64,000 bases of DNA from NCBI RefSeq assembly GCF_003987215.1, contig NZ_PIPW01000001.1, positions 1,206,044 through 1,270,043 on the forward strand. Reading direction: 5' to 3'. The notes below the pieces were generated by a model. It made no database searches and was not told the DNA's origin. It saw only the letters and a list, made by a program, of their open reading frames with translations. This DNA comes from Pseudidiomarina halophila. GTDB taxonomy: Bacteria; Pseudomonadota; Gammaproteobacteria; Enterobacterales; Alteromonadaceae. Both the position numbers and the translations under genes were made by a program. This document shows, one piece after another, positions 50,136 through 59,291 of this stretch (the stretch's first letter is position 1; each line of letters begins with the position of its first letter).

Positions 50136-51593
50136 ATGACATCCCATAGTATGCGTTCATTAACAAAGACAAATGCATTTATTGACGGCCACTGGGTGCC
50201 AGTAGAGGAACGTTTTGAGGTGACCAATCCGGCTACCGGTGAAGTTCTTGCTGAAGTGGCAAACTCTGACGCGGCAGTTGCTGAACGCGCCGTTGAGGCA
50301 GCGCACAATGCGCTTCCCGGGTGGCGCAAAAAAACCGCACGCGAACGTGCTGAATTATTAAAGCGCTGGTTCGACTCAATGCTGGCGAACAAACAAGCTT
50401 TGGCTGAATTGATGTCTGCTGAACAAGGCAAACCCATCGCCGAAGCCGCGGCAGAAATTGAATATGGTGCAAGTTTTGTCGATTGGTTCGCAGCAGAGGC
50501 TGAGCGCAGTTATGGTGACGTACTGCCACTGCAAAGTCCGGACAAGCGCGTTTGGATCACCAAACAAGGTGTTGGTGTCTGCGCCGCAATTACCCCCTGG
50601 AACTTCCCCAACGCCATGATAACCCGTAAGGTTGCCCCGGCACTTGCCGCGGGCTGCACTATGGTGGTAAAGCCACCGCAACTAACCCCATTATCGGCAC
50701 TTGCTATCGCCCAGCTGGCGAGCGAAGTCGGAATCCCCGACGGCGTGCTCAACATCGTGCCAAGTACCGATGCTAAGAGCATAGGCAAAGTTCTCACCGA
50801 GCACCCGTCGGTGCGTAAATTTAGTTTCACCGGCTCTACCGAAGTTGGTAAAACGCTAATGCAGCAATGCGCCAGTACCATGAAAAAAGTTTCGTTCGAA
50901 CTCGGTGGCAATGCACCTTTTATCGTTTTTGATGACGCCAACATTGAACTCGCAGTCGAACAACTTCTGATCTGCAAGTTTCGCAATGCCGGACAAACCT
51001 GTATCAGCGCCAATCGTATTCTGGTTCAGGAAAGCGTGCTCGATAAGTTCGTCGAACAGTTAAAGCCGGCATTAAGTAATTTGAAAGTAGCAGCAGGCAC
51101 TGCAGAAGAAGTGGATTACGGTCCACTGATTGATCAAGGCGCAGTTGATAAGGTCAAGCGCTTAGTCGATGATGCTGTCGAACAGGGCGCTGAATGTTTA
51201 CAAGGTGGAAAAGTACTCGACGAGCTTGGTAAGTTATTCTACGCACCAACATTACTCACCGGCATATCATCCACTATGGATATAGCTCAGGAAGAGATTT
51301 TTGGGCCGGTTGTAGCCATTCAAACCTTTGATACAGAAGAGGAAGGCGTACGCAAAGCGAATGCTACTCCGTATGGGCTGGCTGGATATTTCTGTGCCGA
51401 GGATTATCGCCGCATCGAACGTGTCAGTAATGCACTGGAATGTGGCATGCTAGGTATTAACGCCGGTGCGATTTCCCATGCCTACAATGCCTTTGGTGGG
51501 GTAAAAGAATCGGGGATTGGCCGCGAAGGCTCACGCTACGGTTTGGCAGAGTATCAGGAAACCAAAAACCTTACGTTAGGTGGTTTTGCTTAA
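50136..51593 (+). CDS. gabD: NAD(P)-dependent succinate-semialdehyde dehydrogenase family (GabD-like)
   Basis: About 485 residues of the ALDH superfamily, closest to GabD, which oxidises succinate semialdehyde to succinate in GABA and polyamine breakdown. ITPWNFPNAMITRKVAPALA, FTGSTEVGKTLMQQC, the active-site Glu in FELGGNAPFIVFDD, and the catalytic Cys in NAGQTCISANRI are all present. The tail GINAGAISHAYNAFGGVKESG is typical of GabD. The start is ATG 50136 with an AAGGGG site. The next ALDH gene starts 12 bases after it. The exact substrate is inferred. Confidence 0.88.
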   Translation: MTSHSMRSLTKTNAFIDGHWVPVEERFEVTNPATGEVLAEVANSDAAVAERAVEAAHNALPGWRKKTARERAELLKRWFDSMLANKQALAELMSAEQGKPIAEAAAEIEYGASFVDWFAAEAERSYGDVLPLQSPDKRVWITKQGVGVCAAITPWNFPNAMITRKVAPALAAGCTMVVKPPQLTPLSALAIAQLASEVGIPDGVLNIVPSTDAKSIGKVLTEHPSVRKFSFTGSTEVGKTLMQQCASTMKKVSFELGGNAPFIVFDDANIELAVEQLLICKFRNAGQTCISANRILVQESVLDKFVEQLKPALSNLKVAAGTAEEVDYGPLIDQGAVDKVKRLVDDAVEQGAECLQGGKVLDELGKLFYAPTLLTGISSTMDIAQEEIFGPVVAIQTFDTEEEGVRKANATPYGLAGYFCAEDYRRIERVSNALECGMLGINAGAISHAYNAFGGVKESGIGREGSRYGLAEYQETKNLTLGGFA

Positions 51594-51605
51594 GGAGTAT
51601 TACCG

Positions 51606-52982
51606 GTGTCAGATCAGAATATTACTGAGCTTATGCAACGCTTGCGCCACTCCTATGTGAGTGGCCTGACCCGCCCTCATTCATGGCGCATCAAGCAGCT
51701 TAAACAGTTAGCCTTATTGTTGGAGACTCATGAAAGCGAGCTGCTCGCGGCTCTGCACTCAGATTTAGGCAAGAGCGCAGCCGAGGGTTGGCTGACAGAG
51801 CTGGGCTATTTGACGACTGACATTGAGCATACCTGCAAGCATCTGCGCAAATGGATGAAGCCAAAACGAGTCAGTCAGCCGCTTATGGCCTGGCCGGGGA
51901 AAAGCTTCCTGCACCCGGAGCCGTTGGGTGTGGTGCTCATCATCGGTGCCTGGAATTACCCGTTACAACTCTTATTAAGTCCGATGGTTGCGGCGTTGGC
52001 AGCTGGTAACTGTGTCATTCTGAAGCCCTCTGAATTAGCCCCCGCAACTGCTGATCTTATGGCTAAACTGCTGCCGGACTATCTGGCGAATGAAGCCGTA
52101 CAAGTCGTAAACGGTGGCGCCGAGGTTGCACAACAACTGCTTGAACAAAAGTTCGACCATATTATGTACACCGGCGGCGGCCGGGTCGGTCGTATTGTAA
52201 TGAAGGCGGCAGCTGAGCATCTGACGCCGGTTACCTTGGAGCTGGGAGGGAAAAGCCCCGCTGTGGTGCTCGCCGATGCTGATCTCAAAACATCGGCACG
52301 CCGCATTGCCTGGGGAAAGTGGCTGAATGCCGGGCAGACCTGCATCGCGCCCGATTACGTACTTGTGGATGAGAGTGTGAAAGAACCTTTTTTGGTAGCC
52401 TTACGTGAGGCCATCGAAGATTTCTTTGGTAGTGACCCCGGCAGCGCGGACGATTATGGTCGAATAGTTAATGAGCAACACTGGCAACGTCTGGTCGCTT
52501 ATCTCGAACAGGGCAACATACATCACGGCGGAGAAATTGACCGGCAGTTGCGTTATATCGAGCCAACCATACTCACTGACGTAGCCGTTGACAGCCCGGT
52601 CATGCAGGAGGAAATTTTTGGTCCGATTTTGCCGATATTAACAGTACCTAATCTGGCCAGTGCCATCGAGTTTATCCGCGAGCGTGATAAGCCTCTGGCG
52701 CTCTACGGATTTAGCGGTTCTTCCCGTAGTCTGAAGCAACTGACAGAACAAACTCATGCGGGCAATCAGTGCAGCAACGATACCTTGATGTTCATGTTGA
52801 ACCCAAAATTACCTTTTGGTGGTGTAGGACCCAGTGGCATGGGGCGTTACCACGGTAAGTTTGGTTTCGACACCTTCAGCCATCAGAAGGCTGTGATGCA
52901 GCGCCCCTTTTGGTTTGACCCTAAATTCCGTTATCCTCCATACACGTCATTTAAACAAAAACTTTTACGTTGGTTTAGTTAA
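51606..52982 (+). CDS. Aldehyde dehydrogenase, class 3-like
   Basis: A 458-residue ALDH of the class 3 type (fatty or aromatic aldehyde dehydrogenases), which lacks the N-terminal extension of GabD-like enzymes. It shows PLGVVLIIGAWNYPLQLLLSP, YTGGGRVGRIVMKAAAEHL, the Glu in LELGGKSPAVVLADADL and the catalytic Cys in NAGQTCIAPDYVLV. PFGGVGPSGMGRYHGKFGF is the class 3 C-terminal signature. The start is GTG 51606 behind an AGGAG site. It follows the GabD-like gene by 12 bases and so is probably co-transcribed. The substrate is unknown. Confidence 0.87.
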   Translation: MSDQNITELMQRLRHSYVSGLTRPHSWRIKQLKQLALLLETHESELLAALHSDLGKSAAEGWLTELGYLTTDIEHTCKHLRKWMKPKRVSQPLMAWPGKSFLHPEPLGVVLIIGAWNYPLQLLLSPMVAALAAGNCVILKPSELAPATADLMAKLLPDYLANEAVQVVNGGAEVAQQLLEQKFDHIMYTGGGRVGRIVMKAAAEHLTPVTLELGGKSPAVVLADADLKTSARRIAWGKWLNAGQTCIAPDYVLVDESVKEPFLVALREAIEDFFGSDPGSADDYGRIVNEQHWQRLVAYLEQGNIHHGGEIDRQLRYIEPTILTDVAVDSPVMQEEIFGPILPILTVPNLASAIEFIRERDKPLALYGFSGSSRSLKQLTEQTHAGNQCSNDTLMFMLNPKLPFGGVGPSGMGRYHGKFGFDTFSHQKAVMQRPFWFDPKFRYPPYTSFKQKLLRWFS

Positions 52983-53020
52983 GCAAAAACTAAGTCGTTC
53001 AACCTAAAGAAGGAATTACT

Positions 53021-53869
53021 GTGGCAAACGTAGGCACTCAGGTAACAATTGAAAACTTTCAGCAAGTCATTCTGGAGGGCTCAAAAGATAAACTCGTCAT
53101 CGTCGATTTTTGGGCCGATTGGTGCGAGCCCTGCAAACAGTTAATGCCAGTTCTCGAGAAACTGGCCAACGAATTCAGTGACCGGGTGACGCTGGCGAAA
53201 ATAGACTGCGATGATCAGCAACAACTCGCCCAGCAATTTGGTATTCGCAGTCTGCCTACTGTTGCCTTCTTCAAGGACGGTCAGCCGGTGGACGGCTTTG
53301 CTGGCGTTGAGCCGGAAAGTGCGATTCGTGCCCGTATTGAAGAGCATGTTCCCGGCCCGGGCGACGACTTGCTGCAAAAAGCACAGCTGTTGCTGCAACA
53401 GGAGCAATTTGAAGACGCCTATGCCGCAGCTAAACAAGCTTATGACCTGCAACCAGACGATGTCCGGGTGCAGCTTGTTTTGGCTGATGCAGCATGCAGT
53501 TTAGGCCGGATTGAACAAACAGAAAAATTGCTCGACGCGATCCGACTCGCTGATCAGGACAGTTATTTTCAACAGGTGCAGAGTAAGCTACAACTTGCTC
53601 AACAAGCAGCAGACAGCCCGGAATTGCGCGCCCTGCAGCAACAGGTTCAGGAGCAGCCGGACAATCTTGAACTGGCTCTGGAGCTTGCCAATAGCCTGTA
53701 CCAGGCCCAGCGCATGGAAGAGGCATTAGATGTTATTTTCTCGGTGCTGCGGCGTGATTTCGAGTTCCCGCAAGCAAAAAAACAAGCGCTCGACATGCTC
53801 AATGGTTTACCCAAAGGCGATCCACTTGCAGCGAAATATCGTCGGATCCTCTACAGCATGATGTACTAA
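53021..53869 (+). CDS. cnoX: Thioredoxin-TPR co-chaperone (CnoX/YbbN)
   Basis: A 282-residue protein with an N-terminal thioredoxin domain (about 1-108, active-site CEPC at C35 and C38) and a C-terminal TPR-like region (about 112-282). E. coli CnoX (YbbN) is a redox-linked holdase and works with GroEL and DnaK after hypochlorite stress. Unlike E. coli YbbN, which has a Ser-X-X-Cys site, both cysteines are kept here, so thiol-disulfide activity is plausible. The start is GTG 53021 after an AAGGA site. It meets alkB tail to tail with a 4-base overlap. Confidence 0.88.
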   Translation: MANVGTQVTIENFQQVILEGSKDKLVIVDFWADWCEPCKQLMPVLEKLANEFSDRVTLAKIDCDDQQQLAQQFGIRSLPTVAFFKDGQPVDGFAGVEPESAIRARIEEHVPGPGDDLLQKAQLLLQQEQFEDAYAAAKQAYDLQPDDVRVQLVLADAACSLGRIEQTEKLLDAIRLADQDSYFQQVQSKLQLAQQAADSPELRALQQQVQEQPDNLELALELANSLYQAQRMEEALDVIFSVLRRDFEFPQAKKQALDMLNGLPKGDPLAAKYRRILYSMMY

Positions 53870-54516
53870 GGCCCTGCCCGGCGTAACGTGAGATTAATGC
53901 GTTGCGCACCCAACAAAGGGTGTTGCCCACCTGCTAATTTGGCTATGCCATGAAATCGCAGGCGGTCAACACCGCCCCATACCACCACATCACCATGCAC
54001 CAGCTCAATCCGCGCGGGCCGATCGGAGCGTTTCATTCCGCCCCATAGAAAACGTGCGGGTAAGCCAAGAGATATCGAGACAATCGGTGCTGACAACGAA
54101 TGCTCATCGCGGTCCTGATGCAAACCCATCTGCGCCCCCGGCTGATAGCAATTGACCAGGCATGCATCCGCTTTGAAGTTACTAAACCCCAGCTCCGCAG
54201 CTGCATTGCGGGCTAAATCGGCAATGACTTCAGGCATTGCCGGCCAGGGCTTTGCGGTTAAAGGGTCGGTGGCCTCGTAACGATACCCCTTACTATCACT
54301 ATGCCAGCCAAACTCGCCACTGTTGGTCGTCATAACCGACATTGATTTACCGCCCGGTGTCTGTAAACGCCGCCAGGGCGCCTGCGCGGCGATGGCAGTA
54401 ACTTCAGCCAATAGCTGCTGTTCAATCGGAAGCGCGTATCCGCGCAGAATTGCGCTCTGCTCACCCAGAGAAATTTTACTAAAACTTCCATTTGTCGAAA
54501 ATAAGTCGTGTTGCAT
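53866..54516 (-). CDS. alkB: Alpha-ketoglutarate-dependent DNA repair dioxygenase AlkB
   Basis: A 216-residue Fe(II)/2-oxoglutarate dioxygenase that removes methyl groups from 1-methyladenine and 3-methylcytosine. Iron ligands are H133, D135 and H189 (LHQDRDE and RLRFHGIAKL). The C-terminal RINLTLRRAG supplies the 2-oxoglutarate-binding Arg. QMGLHQD and the WGGMKRSDRP segment match AlkB, as does the length of the E. coli protein (216). No ada gene is adjacent; in E. coli alkB is in the ada operon. Confidence 0.93.
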   Translation of the reverse strand: MQHDLFSTNGSFSKISLGEQSAILRGYALPIEQQLLAEVTAIAAQAPWRRLQTPGGKSMSVMTTNSGEFGWHSDSKGYRYEATDPLTAKPWPAMPEVIADLARNAAAELGFSNFKADACLVNCYQPGAQMGLHQDRDEHSLSAPIVSISLGLPARFLWGGMKRSDRPARIELVHGDVVVWGGVDRLRFHGIAKLAGGQHPLLGAQRINLTLRRAGP

Positions 54517-54614
54517 CGTATCTATATGTTGCTGGTGCTTGCCGCATTCTAAAGCATACGCTAGGATTGAGCGAATATCCGTCGGGGGACACCAAATAAC
54601 CCCGCTTAGCTAAG

Positions 54615-54620
54615 TATAAT
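54615..54620 (+). promoter_or_regulatory. Candidate -10 element of the NSS transporter gene
   Basis: A perfect TATAAT lies 23 bases before the ATG. No good -35 hexamer is found at 16-18 bases upstream, so the assignment is weak. Confidence 0.3.
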
Positions 54621-54642
54621 AACTATAAATAAAGGTCTCCCT

Positions 54643-56061
54643 ATGAGTACATCACGCGAGCATTTTAGCTCGAAAATTGGCTTCATATTGGCCGCAGCGG
54701 GTTCTGCTGTGGGTATTGGTAACCTCGTTGGTTTCCCGGTCGCAGCAACGAAAAATGGTGGCGGCGCTTTCCTCCTCATTTATGCGTTTTTCGTAGCCTT
54801 TATCTGTTTACCAATAATGCTCGCAGAAATGGGTCTGGGTCGCCGTACTCAACATAGCCCTTATAGCGCTTATGCCGAGCTTGGCCAAAACACCAAACGC
54901 TGGCGTATCGCGGGCTGGCTGGCAACCATTACTCCGTTTATGATTGCCGTGTTCTACATGGTGATCACGGTCTGGATATTTGGTTATCTGTTCCAGACCT
55001 TAGCCGGTAATCTCGATGCTATTGCCCAGCCCACCTACTTCGGCGAGTTCGTGAATGACTATTCGTTTATTGCTTATCTCGTTGCAGTAACTGTGATCAT
55101 TAATTTTATTTTGGTCGGTGGTGTGCGAAAAGGTATTGAGCGTGCGTCCAAAATTTTGATGCCGACGCTCTTTTTAATGTTGATCTTGCTGGTTATTTTC
55201 GTACTTACCCTTGATAACGCAATGGCGGGTGTAAAATTTTACCTGATTCCGGATTTCAGCAAAATCACCGGTAGCGTAATTAATGGCGCGTTAGCCCAGG
55301 CTTTCTTCTCGCTATCTCTCGGCATGGGTATTCTTATCACTTATGGCTCTTATTTCCGCCGTAATGACGATATCGTCAACTCAGGCAAGCTGGTCGCGAT
55401 TACCGATACTGCCGTTGCCTTTACCGCCGGCTTGATGACTTTACCTGCAATCTTTGCAATTTATCCTGAAACCAATCCAGAGTCCTTAAGCGATTCATCT
55501 GTTTCGATGATATTTTCGTTTTTCCCGCAAATTTTCATGCAGCTTTCGAATACTGTCGGTTATGGTTTTGCGTCAGTCGCAGCCTCGGTGTTTTTCCTGT
55601 TAGCCTTTGTCGCAGCCATCACCTCTTTGGTTTCGATTATCGAAGTGCCGACCTCATCGTTTATGGAAAAACGTAATGTCTCGAGAAGCAAAGCCTTACT
55701 GGTGATGGGTATTGCCATCACCATCCTGACGCTACTTGCTGCCACCTCATTCGGCTTATTACCCTGGGTCAGTAATGTAGTGACCTATGCTGGCATTGAT
55801 AAATCGTTGTTCGATATTATCGTTGATGTTTTTTACGACACGATTTTGCCGCTCAACGGCTTATTGATCTGTTTATTTGTGCGCTACCGTTGGAAGCGTG
55901 AGAACTTCACCGCAGAATTGAGTAAAGGTAATAGCAACTATCCGAACACCTTTTTGCATAAGTATGTGAACTTTGCGATTGGCACCTTCATCCCTGTCAT
56001 CCTCGCTATTGTTTTCATCAATACTGTGGCAGCCAAGTTCTTCGGTGTAGCGCTGCTGTAG
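54643..56061 (+). CDS. Sodium-dependent transporter of the NSS (SNF) family
   Basis: A 472-residue membrane protein with about 11 hydrophobic helices. The N-terminus KIGFILAAAGSAVGIGNLVG is the sodium- and substrate-binding helix 1 signature of the family. FSLSLGMGILITYGSYFRR and FVAAITSLVSIIEVPTSSFM are helix 6-8 features. Bacterial members carry amino acids such as Trp, Leu, Tyr or Met with Na+. The substrate cannot be predicted. The next gene begins 17 bases later. Confidence 0.9.
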   Translation: MSTSREHFSSKIGFILAAAGSAVGIGNLVGFPVAATKNGGGAFLLIYAFFVAFICLPIMLAEMGLGRRTQHSPYSAYAELGQNTKRWRIAGWLATITPFMIAVFYMVITVWIFGYLFQTLAGNLDAIAQPTYFGEFVNDYSFIAYLVAVTVIINFILVGGVRKGIERASKILMPTLFLMLILLVIFVLTLDNAMAGVKFYLIPDFSKITGSVINGALAQAFFSLSLGMGILITYGSYFRRNDDIVNSGKLVAITDTAVAFTAGLMTLPAIFAIYPETNPESLSDSSVSMIFSFFPQIFMQLSNTVGYGFASVAASVFFLLAFVAAITSLVSIIEVPTSSFMEKRNVSRSKALLVMGIAITILTLLAATSFGLLPWVSNVVTYAGIDKSLFDIIVDVFYDTILPLNGLLICLFVRYRWKRENFTAELSKGNSNYPNTFLHKYVNFAIGTFIPVILAIVFINTVAAKFFGVALL

Positions 56062-56078
56062 CTGAACTGAGCACGGGT

Positions 56079-58004
56079 ATGTTCCTTGAGCAAGCGTTCA
56101 CAAATGCGCGTAACCATCTAAAAACAGCACGGCAACGTGCTGTTTTTATTTTTACACCAACCAACACGGACACGCGCAGCCAGCTTCTTACCCAGCTACA
56201 TCAACTCATTCCTGACGCTGTCTGCTTCAGCGATACGCCGGCAAATGGTAAAACCATGCATCGCTACAGGGATGCCTTAGGGCAGACCAGTAGGGATGTG
56301 ATACTTGACTATCAGAACCTCATTCATGCCGACGCATTAGCCGCTTTAACAGGCACAGTTTCAGGTGGTGGCTGCTTATGGGTCATCCTGCCATCACAAA
56401 GTTCACCATTTCAGGACAGGTTGCTGGCAAGCGTTGCCCGATCCGAACTCATCCGTCACATAAACAGCTGGTCAGACTTAACAACGCATCTGTCAGCTAT
56501 TAAAGAACTTAATTTAGCACTATCACCACCTCCGGAGTTCCCTTCAAAAGAACAGCAATCCGTTATCCATGCAATGTGCCACACATCGACTACCACCCAC
56601 TTGCTGCTGGCAGATAGAGGTCGCGGGAAAAGTACGACCATGGCACTGGCGATAAAAGCAGCGGGCTATAATTCGCAGCGACCAATTTTAGTCACTGCAT
56701 CACAACCACAAGCCGCAGCAACCCTACTCGAACACAGTGAAGGCGGTGCAACCTTCCGTGCCTGGGATCGCTTACTTAAAGATGCTGAGAGTTATGGCTC
56801 TACCCTGGTTATTGATGAGGCAGCGGCTATACCACTACACATTCTGAAAGAACTAATGAGCCATTACCGGGTATGGGCGATTGCCACAACAGTGGACGGC
56901 TACGAAGGCTGCGGTAAAGGCTTCGCCTTGCGCTTTCTCAGCTGGCTACAGCAGTCGACGACAGTTCAGCAGCATACACTGACTGAACCCTTACGCTGGA
57001 GCGCCACAGATACTGTTGAGCCGTGGCTGAACAATCTGCTAATGCTCACTGAAACACAGTTGCCACAGCCGCCGCAGTCTTTGCCTGTATTGCGCTGGAA
57101 CTTTGTCCATGCGAGCGAGCTCAGCGATCACGCTTTACAACAGGTCATGACGCTGTTGCTTGAGGCACATTACCAAAGCAGCCCGAACGATCTACGCTTG
57201 CTGCTTGACGACCCAAGGCAACAGTTAGCACTGCTTTATGCTAACGAACAAATTGTTAGTGTTTGCTGGCTCGCATACGAAGGCCCCATCGATAGCTCCC
57301 TGAGCCCGCTAATTCTGCGGGGCCAGCGACGACTAAAAGGCCAGTTGTTACCCCAGGCGATCGGTTTTTACCGGCAACAATCGACTTGTTTAGACTGGCG
57401 CTGGTTACGCATCGTACGCATTGCCTCGCATCCTCAGTTGCTGCGTCAGGGCATCGCCAGCATTATGATCAGCAAGCTTATTGCAGAAGCCAGCGAGCGA
57501 GGTATTGACGCAGTCGGTACCAGCTTTGGCGTCACTGAGGAGGTCGCCGCGTTCTGGCGTACCACCCCATTTGTGGAAATTCGGCGTGGCCAGAAGAAGA
57601 ATATGGCGAGCGGTGAAGTCAGCGCAATCTGGGCCATGGGTCTTAGCCAAATGAGTCAACGGCTTATTACCCAATTGCAGCAGCTGCATGCAGTGGAGCT
57701 TGCCTGGCAGCAGCAACGAGCATTCAGCACTGACCTTTCGATCGAAGCCACCGTTTTACCTATTTTAAGGGGCTTTGCTGCCGGTCACTTGCCTCTCTCA
57801 AATGTGCGTTTTGCCTGGTGGTATTTACTCCGTCAATACGGCCCGCAAAAGCTATTTGACTCCCAGCCCGAAGGACTTTTCGATCCCGCGTTTGAGGTTG
57901 CGGATCTGGTTCAACTCAACCACTTCGCGAGCCGCAGTGAATTCGAACAAATGCTTAGAAAGAACATTGCTGACTATCTGCGCGAACAATCATTCCCCGG
58001 CTAA
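56079..58004 (+). CDS. tmcA: tRNA(Met) cytidine acetyltransferase
   Basis: A 641-residue enzyme that makes N4-acetylcytidine at the wobble base of elongator tRNA(Met), using ATP and acetyl-CoA. The DUF1726-type N-terminal part (about 1-150) is followed by an RNA helicase-like module with Walker A GRGKST at residues 181-186 (LLADRGRGKSTT) and TLVIDEAAAIPLHILKEL. It continues with a GNAT acetyltransferase domain (RIVRIASHPQLLRQGIASIM) and a tRNA-binding C-terminal region. Length fits E. coli TmcA (671). It lies between a transporter and the polyamine genes with no obvious functional link. Confidence 0.94.
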   Translation: MFLEQAFTNARNHLKTARQRAVFIFTPTNTDTRSQLLTQLHQLIPDAVCFSDTPANGKTMHRYRDALGQTSRDVILDYQNLIHADALAALTGTVSGGGCLWVILPSQSSPFQDRLLASVARSELIRHINSWSDLTTHLSAIKELNLALSPPPEFPSKEQQSVIHAMCHTSTTTHLLLADRGRGKSTTMALAIKAAGYNSQRPILVTASQPQAAATLLEHSEGGATFRAWDRLLKDAESYGSTLVIDEAAAIPLHILKELMSHYRVWAIATTVDGYEGCGKGFALRFLSWLQQSTTVQQHTLTEPLRWSATDTVEPWLNNLLMLTETQLPQPPQSLPVLRWNFVHASELSDHALQQVMTLLLEAHYQSSPNDLRLLLDDPRQQLALLYANEQIVSVCWLAYEGPIDSSLSPLILRGQRRLKGQLLPQAIGFYRQQSTCLDWRWLRIVRIASHPQLLRQGIASIMISKLIAEASERGIDAVGTSFGVTEEVAAFWRTTPFVEIRRGQKKNMASGEVSAIWAMGLSQMSQRLITQLQQLHAVELAWQQQRAFSTDLSIEATVLPILRGFAAGHLPLSNVRFAWWYLLRQYGPQKLFDSQPEGLFDPAFEVADLVQLNHFASRSEFEQMLRKNIADYLREQSFPG

Positions 58005-58087
58005 CAACGGATGCCGTTTCAGCAAAAATATGCTATCTTTCAAACTTTATGTCACCCGTTTATTGAACCAAAAAAAGGGTTGTATAC

Positions 58088-59287
58088 ATGTCTCGAGTAC
58101 TAATTATTGGCGCCGGCGGTGTTGCCGGAGTCGTTGTCAAAAAATGCGCAATGCTACCGGAGTACTTTTCCGAAATTCATTTGGCCAGCCGTACCGTTGC
58201 TAAATGTGAAAAGTTACAGGCAGAAGTCGGTAAAGATCGCGTCGTTGGCGTATACCAGGTTGATGCGGATAAAGCCGATGAGGTTGCCGACTTAATCCGT
58301 CAGGTTGAGCCTGCGCTGGTTATTAATGTCGCCCTGCCATATCAAGACCTGCCCATCATGGATGCTTGCTTGGCAACTGGTGTGCATTATCTTGACACTG
58401 CCAACTATGAGCCAAAAGATGAGGCTAAATTCGAGTATTCATGGCAGTGGGCTTATCATGAGCGCTTTAAAGAAAAAGGCATCATGGCGCTACTTGGAGC
58501 TGGCTTCGACCCGGGTGTAACAAATGTCTTTACCGCTTACGCGGCCAAGCACTATTTTGACGAAATTCATTATCTCGATATCGTTGACTGTAACGGTGGC
58601 GATCATGGACAGGCATTTGCGACCAACTTTAACCCAGAGATAAATATTCGCGAGATTACCCAGCGCGGTAAATTCTGGGAAAACGGCGAATGGCACGAAA
58701 CAGATCCAATTAGTGTACGTGAAGATCTCGACTACCCAAATGTAGGCGTACGCGCATCCTACTTGCTGTTCCATGAAGAGCTTGAGTCGTTGGTTAAACA
58801 TTTCCCGACGATTAAACGCGCGCGTTTCTGGATGACCTTTGGTGAGCAATATTTAACGCATCTTCGCGTATTGGAAAACGTTGGTATGACGTCAATTCAG
58901 CCGGTCGACTTCCAGGGACAGAAGATTGTGCCTCTAGAGTTTCTGAAAGCGGTACTGCCTAATCCTGGCTCATTGGCTGAAGGCTACACGGGTCTAACTT
59001 GTATCGGCACTTATGTGACCGGTGTAAAAGATGGAAAAGAAAAAACCATCTTTATCTATAACAACTGTGACCACTCTGTATGTAACGCCGAGGTCGGTGC
59101 TCAAGCGGTGTCTTATACCACAGGCGTACCAGCAATGATTGGCGCTTCAATGATGCTGCAGGAGCATTGGATGAAGCCTGGCGTCTGGAACATGGAACAA
59201 TTTGATCCAGACGAATTTATGGAACGACTCAACAAATATGGCCTGCCATGGCAGGTGGTTGAGTGCGAATCACCTTTCAAGCGTTGA
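58088..59287 (+). CDS. Carboxy(nor)spermidine dehydrogenase, saccharopine dehydrogenase family
   Basis: A 399-residue NAD(P)H-dependent reductase. The Rossmann motif is RVLIIGAGGVAGVVVKKCAM. DTANYEPKDEAKFEYSWQW and LLGAGFDPGVTNVFTAYA match the carboxynorspermidine dehydrogenase clade. It joins L-aspartate semialdehyde with putrescine (carboxyspermidine) or diaminopropane (carboxynorspermidine). The neighbour four bases downstream is the decarboxylase nspC. Start ATG 58088 follows the TmcA stop by 83 bases. Confidence 0.92.
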   Translation: MSRVLIIGAGGVAGVVVKKCAMLPEYFSEIHLASRTVAKCEKLQAEVGKDRVVGVYQVDADKADEVADLIRQVEPALVINVALPYQDLPIMDACLATGVHYLDTANYEPKDEAKFEYSWQWAYHERFKEKGIMALLGAGFDPGVTNVFTAYAAKHYFDEIHYLDIVDCNGGDHGQAFATNFNPEINIREITQRGKFWENGEWHETDPISVREDLDYPNVGVRASYLLFHEELESLVKHFPTIKRARFWMTFGEQYLTHLRVLENVGMTSIQPVDFQGQKIVPLEFLKAVLPNPGSLAEGYTGLTCIGTYVTGVKDGKEKTIFIYNNCDHSVCNAEVGAQAVSYTTGVPAMIGASMMLQEHWMKPGVWNMEQFDPDEFMERLNKYGLPWQVVECESPFKR

Positions 59288-59291
59288 TCCT

